Origin: Cupriavidus necator A5-1
GTDB lineage: Bacteria > Pseudomonadota > Gammaproteobacteria > Burkholderiales > Burkholderiaceae
Reading direction: 5' to 3'
Length of the DNA stretch: 64,000 nucleotides
NCBI RefSeq assembly: GCF_000744095.1
Contig: NZ_JQLI01000004.1
Span: 186,001-250,000, forward strand
The translations under genes and the position numbers were made by a program. Below, piece by piece: positions 27,380 through 35,197 of the stretch. The notes below the pieces were generated by a model. It made no database searches and had not been told where the DNA came from. It saw only the letters and a program-made list of their open reading frames with translations. Every line of letters begins with the position of its first letter. Position 1 is the stretch's first letter.

Positions 27380-27700
27380 CTGTCCGGAGCAGGCATCCAG
27401 CCGCGCCGCCCGCGCGCGGTTGGGCGCAGTCATGCAGGCACGCGTGGACGTGCTCTGCCAAGTAAAACGGTTCGGGCTCGTCCCGGAGCCGTCTGCCGGC
27501 GCGGACCAACTCGGCTGGCGGGGTTCGACTCGCGAACGCCAACGTCAACCAGATAGCGGCACAGCCGGTCCAGCAATTTCAGGTAGCGCATCCTTGGTTG
27601 CCGGCGTGTATGTGGCCGCATCCCCATCGAGCCAGAAGGCGTCAATCAGATCGGGACCAAAGCTGGCGAGCGTCACGCCGTGTGCCGCGACATGGCCTCG
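27380..27700 (-). pseudogene. Tyrosine recombinase/integrase remnant (SAM-like N-terminal domain)
   Basis: Read on the minus strand across three frames, this gives HGVTLASFGPDLIDAF, then MRYLKLLDRLCRYLVDVGV, then ELVRAGRRLRDEPEPFYLAE. Together they resemble the core-binding domain of plasmid or transposon-type tyrosine recombinases. The catalytic R-H-R-Y domain is not visible. At least two frameshifts make it a dead fragment, abutting the IS66 remnant and just upstream of cassette 1. Confidence 0.6.
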
Positions 27701-27842
27701 GTTGGGAAGATCACGGTACGCAGGTCATAATTCAAATGTCATCGTGTCTCGCTGATTGGTCACAAGCCTGAAATCGGCGTTGGAAAGAATCAACCTTGCC
27801 TATCCATGGCATCGTCCATACACCGATTACAGGAGTTCCGTC

Positions 27843-28526
27843 ATGAACGAGAAGTTAGAGCTGCTCACCCCGAGCAATTGCCAGCTGATTTTTATCGATC
27901 ATCAGCCGCAGATGGCATTTGGCGTGCAATCGATCGACCGCCAGACGTTGAAGAACAACACGGTTGGCCTGGCCAAAGCCGCGAAGATCTTCAGGATCCC
28001 GATCACCATCACCACGGTCGAATCCGAGTCGTTTGCCGGATACAGCTATCCGGAACTCCTCGACGTGTTCCCGAACCACAAGCTGCTGGAACGCACTTCC
28101 ATGAACTCTTGGGACGACCAGAAGGTGCGCGACGCCCTGGCCGCCAACAAGCGAAAGAAAGTGGTCGTCGCCGGCCTCTGGACCGAGGTTTGCAATACCT
28201 CCTTTGCCCTCTCTGCAATGGCCGAGGGCGGCTATGAGATCTACATGGTCTCCGACGCTTCGGGTGGAACCACCAAGGAAGCTCACGACTACGCCATGCA
28301 GCGGATGATCCAGGCTGGCGTCGTTCCAATGACCTGGCAACAGGTACTGCTCGAATGGCAGCGTGATTGGGCCCGCCGCGACACTTACGACGAAGTCATG
28401 AATGTCGTCAGGGAACATTCTGGTGCCTACGGCATGGGCGTCGACTACGCGTACACGATGGTCCACAAGGCTGCGCAGCGCACCGCCACGCCGCACGAGG
28501 CACTGGCCGCTGTACCGGCACGCTGA
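27843..28526 (+). CDS. Isochorismatase-family cysteine hydrolase (cassette copy 1)
   Basis: A 227-residue protein of the YcaC-like isochorismatase branch. The family Asp is in LIFIDHQPQMAFG and the nucleophilic Cys in VAGLWTEVCNTSFALSAM. Members cleave amide or ester bonds of small molecules, but YcaC-type substrates are unknown. AGGAG precedes ATG 27843; the frame is open upstream to 27756. Very similar proteins lie at 37151-37837 and 46158-46844; this copy is the more divergent of the three. It heads a same-strand cassette with amidohydrolase, DoxX, XapX and DUF1275 genes. Confidence 0.9.
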   Translation: MNEKLELLTPSNCQLIFIDHQPQMAFGVQSIDRQTLKNNTVGLAKAAKIFRIPITITTVESESFAGYSYPELLDVFPNHKLLERTSMNSWDDQKVRDALAANKRKKVVVAGLWTEVCNTSFALSAMAEGGYEIYMVSDASGGTTKEAHDYAMQRMIQAGVVPMTWQQVLLEWQRDWARRDTYDEVMNVVREHSGAYGMGVDYAYTMVHKAAQRTATPHEALAAVPAR

Positions 28527-28688
28527 CGTTCCACGGAATCCTCTGGCGCCCACCGGCGTCCCTCAACTGGACCGCCGGGCCGCAGGACAAACCTTGGCAT
28601 CCCGTCTGTGTCATTTTCCTTGCCAGCCGGCAATACATCGCTTCCGCTGCCGCCATCGGTGCGGCGGCTCCGTTCGGAGCTTTTCGCC

Positions 28689-30003
28689 ATGTCACCGACC
28701 CCGACCCCCGATCTCTTCCTTGTCAACGGCAAGTTCACCACGCTCGACAAGTCCAACCCGCAAGCCGACGCGGTGGCGATCCGCGACGGGCGCTTCGTTG
28801 CCGTCGGCACGCGCCAGGACATCATGAAGCTGGCCGGTGCGCAGACCAGGGTCGTCGACCTGAATGGCCGGCGGGCCATCCCCGGGGCTGATCGACAGCC
28901 ACATGCACATCATCCGCGGCAGCCTGAACTACAACATGGAGCTGCGCTGGGACGGCGTGCGTTCGCTGGCCGATGCCATGCGCATGCTGAAGGACCAGGT
29001 GGCCCGCACGCTCGCGCCGCAGTGGGTGCGCGTGGTGGGCGGCTTCTACACGGCGGCGGATTTCGAAGACTTCCGCGTCGAGCGGCCCGACATGCCGCCG
29101 TCAATGGAAGGCGACCTCGAACCGGTGGTGATCCGCCTGCTGGCCGAGAAGCGCTGGCCGTGGCGCCTGCATGCCACCTATGACCAGACCATCTCGCGCG
29201 CGCTCGACGTCTACGAGAAGGTGGCAAAGGATGTCCCGTTCAATGGCCTGAACTGGTTCTTCGACCACGCCGAGACCATTTCGGACCGCAATATCGACCG
29301 CATCGCTGCGCTTGGCTGCGGCATCGCCGTGCAGCACCGCATGGCCTACCAGGGCGAATACTTTGTCGAGCGCTACGGCGCGCGCGCTGCCGAAGCGACG
29401 CCGCCCGTGAAGAAGATGCTGGAGAAGGGCGTCAGGGTTGGTGCCGGCACCGATGCCACGCGCGTCGCATCGTACAACCCGTGGGCGTCGCTTTACTGGC
29501 TGACCACGGGCAAGACCGTGGGCGGCATGTCGATGTACCCGCAGGCCAACCTGCTCGACCGCGAGACGGCGTTGCGCCTGTGGACTGAGGCCAATGCCTG
29601 GTTCTCGTCTGAAGTCGGCAAGAAGGGCCAGATCAAGGCGGGGCAACTGGCTGACCTGGCGGCGCTGTCCGCGGACTACTTCAGCGTGCCCGGCGATGAG
29701 ATCCAGGACATCACCTCGGTGATGACGATCCTGGGCGGCGAGGTGGTCTATGGCGACGGCGAATTCGGCAAGCTGTCACCCGCCATCCCGCCGGCGATGC
29801 CGGACTGGTCGCCTGCCCGCCACGGCGGCCAGTACCAGCCGCGTCCGCAAGCCCGGGCGCTGGCATTGAACACGGCCTGCGGTTGCGCCAGCGCGTGCGG
29901 CGTGCACGGCCATGCGCATGCGAAGGCGTGGACCTCGGGCGTACCCGCCTCGGACGAAAGCGCGTTCTGGGGCGCGCTCGGCTGCTCGTGCTGGGCGTTC
30001 TGA
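28689..30003 (+). pseudogene. YtcJ-like amidohydrolase, broken (cassette copy 1)
   Basis: This is the relative of the intact gene at 35198-37069. ATG 28689 follows GGAG. One extra G near 28886 (CCCCGGGG before CTGATCGAC) shifts frame just before the HMH metal motif. At about 29048 the sequence passes directly from VRVVGGF to YTAADFEDF, skipping about 185 residues found in the intact copy. The rest reads well (FFDHAETISDRNIDRI, GAGTDATRVASYNPW) to the conserved tail CGCASACGVHGHAHAKAW and FWGALGCSCWAF. A functional enzyme is unlikely because part of the barrel is gone. Its stop overlaps a possible ATG of doxX at 30003. Confidence 0.9.
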
Positions 30004-30029
30004 TGCAAGACGAATACGGAGAAACGCCC

Positions 30030-30452
30030 ATGTACACATCGATGTCCTCGCCGGCCAACACTGGCGATGCCACGCGCCGGTTGCCGCGCTGGCTTCACTG
30101 GATCGGCCTGTTGTTGCTATGCGCTGCTTACCTGCAGGGCGGGCTGGTCAAGCTGTTCGACTTCCCCGGCGATGTGGCGGAGCTGTCACCGGCGATTCCG
30201 ATCGCTGCGGCCACCATCGTGCTCGAGCTTGGCGCGTCGGCGATGATCCTGCTTGGCATCTGGCGCTGGCTCGGCGCGCTGGCGGCCACGTTCATGGCCA
30301 ATCCATTCTGGCAGGTGCCGCCCGATAGCCAATTCATGATGGCGAACGCCTTCTTCGAACATCTGGGGCTGGTCGGCGGTTTTCTGCTGGTGGCCTGGGA
30401 AGACCTGCGCGGTACCCAGCAATGCAAAGTCATGATGGAGATGAAACCATGA
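30030..30452 (+). CDS. DoxX-family membrane protein (cassette copy 1)
   Basis: A 140-residue protein with about four hydrophobic helices. The DoxX pattern is visible in LLLLCAAYLQGGLVKLFDF, ATIVLELGASAMILLGIWRW and NAFFEHLGLVGGFLLVAW. Compared with copy 2 it lacks about eight residues in the third helix (ALAATFMANPFW against a longer stretch), which may weaken folding. GGAG lies seven bases before ATG 30030. Its stop overlaps the start of the XapX gene (ATGA), a sign of translational coupling. Confidence 0.85.
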   Translation: MYTSMSSPANTGDATRRLPRWLHWIGLLLLCAAYLQGGLVKLFDFPGDVAELSPAIPIAAATIVLELGASAMILLGIWRWLGALAATFMANPFWQVPPDSQFMMANAFFEHLGLVGGFLLVAWEDLRGTQQCKVMMEMKP

Positions 30453-30748
30453 AGCCTTATATCGTATCCCTGGCCGCAGGGATTCTCGTCGGCGTCATCT
30501 ATGCGGTAATAAACGTCCGTTCGCCGGCGCCGCCAGCGATTGCACTGGTGGGTCTGCTTGGGATGCTGGTCGGAGAGCAGATCGTCGCCCCTATCAATCG
30601 AATTCGTGCTGGCGCACCGATTACTGCAGCCTGGTTTCGGCAGGAATGTGTGCCGAAGATATCCGGGTTGCCATCCAAGTCATCAGATCAGCATTCAGTA
30701 CCCGTGATCGTAGCAGAAACGGGTAAGGAACCCTCCGCGCGAGATTGA
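30449..30748 (+). CDS. XapX-domain (DUF1427) membrane protein (cassette copy 1)
   Basis: A 99-residue protein with two N-terminal hydrophobic helices (YIVSLAAGILVGVIYAVI and APPAIALVGLLGMLVGEQIV) separated by the family hallmark RSPAPP. The C-terminal ~45 residues are hydrophilic and include WFRQECVPKISG, also present in copy 2. The start ATG at 30449 overlaps the DoxX stop by 4 bp. XapX proteins have no known function; this one is tied to the same neighbours three times in this window. Confidence 0.88.
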   Translation: MKPYIVSLAAGILVGVIYAVINVRSPAPPAIALVGLLGMLVGEQIVAPINRIRAGAPITAAWFRQECVPKISGLPSKSSDQHSVPVIVAETGKEPSARD

Positions 30749-30752
30749 AATC

Positions 30753-31517
30753 ATGTCGTTAGCCGATTCTGGGGCACGTCCTTCGATGGTCGTTCGTGCT
30801 TCCCCACCGTTCCTTCTTTCGTTCGTCGCCGGTTTTGTCGATGTGGTGGGCTTCATCGCATTGTTCGGCCTGTTTACCGCGCATGTCACCGGGAACTTCA
30901 TCATGATAGGCATCGACCTATCGTCACCGACGGCGCCCCTCCTTCTCGCGAAAATCCTGGCGCTCCCGACTTTCGTGCTCGCCGTCGCCGGCACGAGAAT
31001 CCTGGAATCCAGATTGGTACGTAACAACAGGCTGCCCGTTCCCGTGATGCTGCTCGTCCAGTGCATACTCCTGGCGACATTCATGGGTCTCGCCTATCTG
31101 TCACTCCCAATCAGGAATGCCAATGATCCTGTCGCTGTTCTGGCAGGCCTGAGCGCTGTCGCTGCACTGGGGATTCAGAATTCCCTCGCCCGGACTGCAC
31201 TCGCCGAATTTGGCGCCACGACCGTTATGACAGGAAACACCACCCAGCTGGTCATCGATCTGGTAGATCTGCAAGGCGCTTCGCAGGATCAACGGTCTGT
31301 GCTGACGAAAAGGATCTGGAAGACCGCTCCCGCTATCGTCGGATTCGTCATCGGCGCAGGGTTAGGCTCCGCCTCCTATTCACTTTTTTCATTCTGGTGC
31401 GTCCTGCTCCCCATTGGAGCGCTCGTGTTCGTCAGCGCCAGCATCGCGCAGCAAAGCAGGGCAGCTGGATTCCACGAGAATGGAATGCTATCCACCATCT
31501 TCCGCAATCGCCCCTAG
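30753..31517 (+). CDS. DUF1275 (YoaK-family) membrane protein (cassette copy 1)
   Basis: A 254-residue integral membrane protein with about six helices. The family block is FVAGFVDVVGFIALFGLFTA then HVTGNFIMIG, and later MGIQNxLxRTAL (here LGIQNSLARTAL) and TVMTGNTTQLVIDLVDL. DUF1275 proteins have no proven function; an exporter or channel role is often guessed. It is the last gene of cassette 1, 4 bp after the XapX stop. Confidence 0.9.
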   Translation: MSLADSGARPSMVVRASPPFLLSFVAGFVDVVGFIALFGLFTAHVTGNFIMIGIDLSSPTAPLLLAKILALPTFVLAVAGTRILESRLVRNNRLPVPVMLLVQCILLATFMGLAYLSLPIRNANDPVAVLAGLSAVAALGIQNSLARTALAEFGATTVMTGNTTQLVIDLVDLQGASQDQRSVLTKRIWKTAPAIVGFVIGAGLGSASYSLFSFWCVLLPIGALVFVSASIAQQSRAAGFHENGMLSTIFRNRP

Positions 31518-31779
31518 CGCTGCCTGGGTTGGCTAACGAGGGCTCTCCGTCGGCTGCGCTGGCGCGGTCCGGCGAGAAATGGCGTCGGGGTAGCCGACGG
31601 CTTGATGGGTACAACATAAATCTGTAATTCTCGGACAGGTAGCGTCCCGTTAGGATGATCGCAAGCAATGCTTCGTCCGTCGCATGGACTCTGCCCAGGC
31701 GACGGACAACGGACAAGGCTTTTTGTTCCACTTGGAAATATCGGTAACGTCCACGGCAGGCAGGACGAGCGTGGGCGCA
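31518..31779. other. Junction region with possible regulator scrap
   Basis: No intact gene. On the minus strand a short stretch reads ATDEALLAIILTGRYL, reminiscent of the end of a LysR substrate-binding domain, but frame and context are lost. This is the rearranged boundary between cassette 1 and a truncated MFS gene. Confidence 0.35.
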
Positions 31780-32612
31780 ACGCGTCCTTTACGCAGGTGG
31801 GTCCGTCGGCCGGCACGCTGCTGGGCACTGGCTTCATTGCCCTGGTCTCGCTGTTCCTGAGCCCGGAGGACTTCCTGGCGTGGGGCTGGCGCATCCCGTT
31901 CGTATCGAGCGTGGCGCTGGTGGTTTTCGGCTTGTGGCTGCGGCGTGGCGTGGATGAGACGCCGGCGTTCAAGGAAATGGCTGCGCACAATGCCCAGGCC
32001 AAGACCCCGCTCAAGGAAGTGTTCGTATCGCACTGGCGGCGTTTGCTGGTGGCCGGCGGCTTGCGGATCGGTTCGGACGTGCTCTATGCCCTGGTCGTGG
32101 TATTTACGCTGACCTATGTCACCAGCGTGCTGCACCTGTCGCGTCCGCTGGCGCTGACCGCGACGATGTTGGGCGCGGCCGGCAATGCGCTGACGGTGCC
32201 GCTGTTCGGTGCGCTGTCTGACAAGCTCGGCCGCCGGCCGGTCTACCTGACCGGGGCGCTGCTGGGAATCGTCTGGGCGTTCGTGTTCTTCGTGCTGATG
32301 GACAGCAGCCAGCCGTGGCAGATTTGTCTGGCGGTTGTGCTGGGGCTGCAGATCCATGCCGTCATGTACGGCCCGCAGGCAGCTTTCGTGACCGAGCAGT
32401 TTCCGACGCGGGTGCGCTATGCAGGCTCGTCACTGGCCTACACCCTGGCAGGCATCCTCGGCGGCGGCTTCGCTCCGCTCATCATCACGAGCCTGTACCG
32501 GGCCTATGGCACGACCGGCGCGGTGTCGCTCTACGTCTGCGCGGCATTGGGCGTGACGCTGCTTGCGCTGCTGGCTGCCAGCGAGACGGCTCACAAGCCG
32601 CTTGAGCACTAG
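31780..32612 (+). pseudogene. MFS (metabolite:H+ symporter type) transporter lacking its N-terminal part
   Basis: The open frame runs from 31668 to 32612, but homology-like sequence begins only near 31785 (VGPSAGTLLGTGFIALVSLF), in the middle of an MHS/ShiA-type permease. What remains is the last helices of the first half, the central loop with RRGVDETPAFKEM, and the second half with GALSDKLGRRPVYLTGALLG. About the first 120-150 residues are missing. It precedes a DUF2848 gene and an amidase fragment on the same strand, so a transport-plus-hydrolysis operon was cut at both ends. Confidence 0.82.
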
Positions 32613-32698
32613 ATCGGGCGCGGCCCGTCGGTGTCAGACGGGGCCTGCCGGCTGCATTCCGCACGCAGCCCATGCTTCCCAACCACTTGTACCGCATG

Positions 32699-33373
32699 CC
32701 TACTCTGCAATTCCAGCTCGCCGGCGAGGAACCGCTGGCCCTGCATATCGACCGGCTCGTCATTGCCGGCTGGACCGGATGCGATGCCGACGCCGTCAAC
32801 CACCATATTCGGGAACTCGAACAGATCGGCGTGAAGCCGCCTTCGACCGTACCGTGCTTTTACCCGCTTGCCGCCTCGCTGCTGACCACCGCGCCGCTGC
32901 TGGAAGTGCCGCGGGACGATTCATCGGGTGAGATCGAGTTCGTGCTGCTGGCAGGCCCTGACGCGCTCTATGTCGGCGTGGGCTCGGACCATACCGACCG
33001 CAGGGTAGAGGCCTATGATGTCACCGTCTCCAAACAGATGTGCGCCAAGCCGGTCGGTAGCGAGGTCTGGCGCTTTGACGATGTCGCGGTGCACTGGGAC
33101 CGGCTCGAGATACGCTGCTGGCGCACTCGGCATGGCGTGCGCGAGCTTTACCAGGAAGGACTGGTGACACGCCTGCTTGACCCGCGCGATCTGATCCGCC
33201 GTCTGCATGGCGAAGGAGCGCTGCCCCCTGGTACTGCGATGTTTTGCGGGACCCAGTCCGTGATCGGGGAACTGGGAGGTGGCGCGGCATTCGAAGTCGA
33301 ACTGCACGATCCGGTATTGCGGCGTTCGATATGCCATGCCTACCGCGTGGCAAGCCTGGAGGTGGCCCCTTGA
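32699..33373 (+). CDS. DUF2848-domain protein
   Basis: A protein of about 224 residues (233 if the ATG at 32672 is used) of the DUF2848 family, which resembles the fumarylacetoacetate-hydrolase fold. Motifs include VGVGSDHTDRRVE, SKQMCAKPVGSEVWRF and GTAMFCGTQSVIGE. Its function is unknown, though its neighbours in other genomes are often amidases and MFS permeases, as here. Its stop overlaps the amidase start (TGATG), so the two were translationally coupled. The gene looks intact although both neighbours are truncated. Confidence 0.85.
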   Translation, partial: PTLQFQLAGEEPLALHIDRLVIAGWTGCDADAVNHHIRELEQIGVKPPSTVPCFYPLAASLLTTAPLLEVPRDDSSGEIEFVLLAGPDALYVGVGSDHTDRRVEAYDVTVSKQMCAKPVGSEVWRFDDVAVHWDRLEIRCWRTRHGVRELYQEGLVTRLLDPRDLIRRLHGEGALPPGTAMFCGTQSVIGELGGGAAFEVELHDPVLRRSICHAYRVASLEVAP

Positions 33374-33607
33374 TGCGTACGGACCGTCCTACCATCGCCG
33401 AACTGGCCGCCAGCCTGAATGCCGGGCGTACCACGAGCGTCGCGCTGACCGAACAGGCGCTGGAGCGCATCGACAGTCATCGCACCTCGGGCGGCACGGC
33501 GTTTCTTGAGGTCGATGCCAAGGGTGCCCTGGCGGCAGCCGCTGCGGCAGACCAGGCCCGTGCTGCCGGCCACGTGGCGTCGCCACTGGCCGGCCTGCCG
33601 GTTTTCT
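33373..33607 (+). pseudogene. Amidase (AS family), N-terminal fragment
   Basis: About 77 codons match the start of amidase-signature enzymes: MRTDRPTIAELAASLNAGRT, LTEQALERIDSH, then AAAAAADQARAAG and SPLAGLPV. In whole enzymes the next residues are the core K-D-x-x-x-xxG region; here homology ends at about 33604 and is followed by a 14-bp sequence identical to an end of the ISL3 element at 58.7 kb. The Ser-Ser-Lys catalytic core is absent. Confidence 0.82.
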
Positions 33608-33621
33608 TTACTACACTTCAC
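33608..33621. repeat. Solo ISL3-type terminal sequence (deletion scar)
   Basis: The 14 bases TTACTACACTTCAC are identical to the right terminus (60571-60584) of the ISL3 element in this window. They lie exactly where the amidase gene loses homology. They may be the scar of an IS-mediated deletion that removed the rest of the amidase and the IS. A chance match is possible but unlikely for 14 bases in 64 kb. Confidence 0.5.
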
Positions 33622-33651
33622 GCGCGAGCAGGCAAAGAACTGATGACAGAG

Positions 33652-34425
33652 TCAGGTAGGCACAGGCTTGGCTTGCCACTGCTGTCGGCATAGCGCCGCT
33701 AACAAGAGTACCGGCAGCAAGACACACCAGAAGCTAATGGCAGCGAATGCCAATGCACCCAGCACGGCTCCGGCAGCAAAGGCCGCCACAGCCGGCAGCA
33801 TCTTACGCAGGCGCGCGCGGATCGCGCCCGCTTGCTCGGGTCCGGCTGTCAAGAGGTCAACTAAGTCAATCACGATCTGGGTAGTGTTACCGGTCATAAT
33901 AGTGGTGGGGCCCAGGTCGGCCAGCGCGGTACGGGACAGTGCGTTCTGGATGCCCATCGCCACGACAGCTAACATGCCGGCCAGCGTTGTCAGCGAAGAG
34001 CCGGCACTGAGGCCCGCCCGGGCGGCCCTTGCCAACAAGCCAGTGCCCACAAACAGCAACAGGAATACGCATTCGATGGCAAGCAGCACGGCCACGGCCG
34101 GACGCTGGCGCTGCACCAGCCACGACTCCAGCAGCCGCGTTGTCGCAACCGCTCCAGCAAAAGCGGGCAAGGCAAGGAGCTTGGTCGCCAGCCCCTCGGA
34201 GCGTCCTGTCAGTTCCACCCCGATCATGATGAAGTTGCCCGTGACGTGAGCCGTGAACAGCCCGAACAGGGAAATGAAGCCGACCACGTCCACAAAGCCC
34301 GCAACATATGACAGCACGCAGCCATGCACGCTGTTGTTGATGTGCTTGTGGCTCTCCGGAAACGATGTTCTCCCCACTTCCTTCATCGGCTTATCTCTGC
34401 TCGCGTCTGCGCTATGGCTCCCCAT
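33652..34425 (-). CDS. DUF1275 (YoaK-family) membrane protein (cassette copy 2)
   Basis: A protein of about 257 residues with the same helices and signature as copy 1: SYVAGFVDVVGFISLFGLFT, HVTGNFIMIG, MGIQNALSRTAL and TIMTGNTTQIVIDLVDLL. ATG 34425 overlaps the stop of the XapX gene (ATGA), so I choose it; in-frame starts exist upstream to 34539. It is the last gene of the complete, minus-strand cassette. The function of the family is unproven. Confidence 0.9.
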   Translation of the reverse strand: MGSHSADASRDKPMKEVGRTSFPESHKHINNSVHGCVLSYVAGFVDVVGFISLFGLFTAHVTGNFIMIGVELTGRSEGLATKLLALPAFAGAVATTRLLESWLVQRQRPAVAVLLAIECVFLLLFVGTGLLARAARAGLSAGSSLTTLAGMLAVVAMGIQNALSRTALADLGPTTIMTGNTTQIVIDLVDLLTAGPEQAGAIRARLRKMLPAVAAFAAGAVLGALAFAAISFWCVLLPVLLLAALCRQQWQAKPVPT

Positions 34426-34721
34426 CAACGCGAGACGTCGTCCCGTTCGACGGTGCCGTTGCTCTGGTTGCCTCCAAGTTCCGCCACAACCTTGGGCGGC
34501 GCGCCTGAGATCTTGGGCACGCATTCCGTGCGGAACCACGCCACAGTGACCGGCTCACCGGCTATCATGCGTTTGACCGTCGGCACGACCTGCTCGCCGA
34601 TCAGCATGCCAAGCAGACCGAGCAGCGCGATGGCCGGTGGCGCGGGTGAACGCACTTGCAGTAGGGCATAGATGATCCCAACGAGGATCCCCGCTCCGAA
34701 CGACACGAGATAGAGCTTCAT
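34425..34721 (-). CDS. XapX-domain (DUF1427) membrane protein (cassette copy 2)
   Basis: A 98-residue protein that begins MKLYLVSFGAGILVGIIYAL and continues with RSPAPPAIALLGLLGMLIGE, giving two hydrophobic helices around RSPAPP. The soluble tail holds WFRTECVPKISG, nearly as in copy 1. The start at 34721 lies one base downstream of the DoxX stop, and its own stop overlaps the DUF1275 start by 4 bp, so the three membrane genes appear to be translated as a coupled unit. Confidence 0.9.
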   Translation of the reverse strand: MKLYLVSFGAGILVGIIYALLQVRSPAPPAIALLGLLGMLIGEQVVPTVKRMIAGEPVTVAWFRTECVPKISGAPPKVVAELGGNQSNGTVERDDVSR

Positions 34722-34722
34722 T

Positions 34723-35181
34723 TCAGCCCCCCTGTTCCGATGCCGCCCGGCCGAGACGGCGCAGGTCGTGCCAGGCCACCAGCACGAAACCACCCGCCAG
34801 CCCGATATGCTCGAAGAAGGCGTTCTCCACCATGATCCGGTCGGGCATTGGCACATTCCAGAACGCATTGGCCAGGAACGACGCCATCAAGGTGAACGCC
34901 GCCAGCGCCAGCGCCCCAACCCAGCGCCAAAATCCTGTCAGGATCATCGCCGAGGCGCCGAGTTCCAGCGCGATGACCAGCGCCGCCATCGGAGCGGCCG
35001 GCGCCAAGCCAAAATGGTTCATTTCGGCGATAGCGGCCGGGAAGTCCAGCGCCTTGGTGAGCCCGCCCTGCAGGTAGGCGGCGCACAGTGCCAGGAGCGC
35101 CAGCCACCGGATTGTTGGCGTGGCCACACGGGCCAGCCCGGCGCCCGCCGCTGCATGGGGATGCGGGATACGCTCGGTCAT
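34723..35181 (-). CDS. DoxX-family membrane protein (cassette copy 2)
   Basis: A 152-residue protein with four hydrophobic helices: LALLALCAAYLQGGLTKALD, ALVIALELGASAMILTGFWRW, ALALAAFTLMASFLANAFW and NAFFEHIGLAGGFVLVAW. ATG 35181 (MTERIPHPHAAAGAG) is chosen; the frame stays open upstream but overlaps the amidohydrolase. It lies 16 bp after that gene. DoxX proteins are often linked with redox or thiol stress; no residue here fixes a role. Confidence 0.9.
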   Translation of the reverse strand: MTERIPHPHAAAGAGLARVATPTIRWLALLALCAAYLQGGLTKALDFPAAIAEMNHFGLAPAAPMAALVIALELGASAMILTGFWRWVGALALAAFTLMASFLANAFWNVPMPDRIMVENAFFEHIGLAGGFVLVAWHDLRRLGRAASEQGG

Positions 35182-35197
35182 CGTTGCCGCCTCGCTG

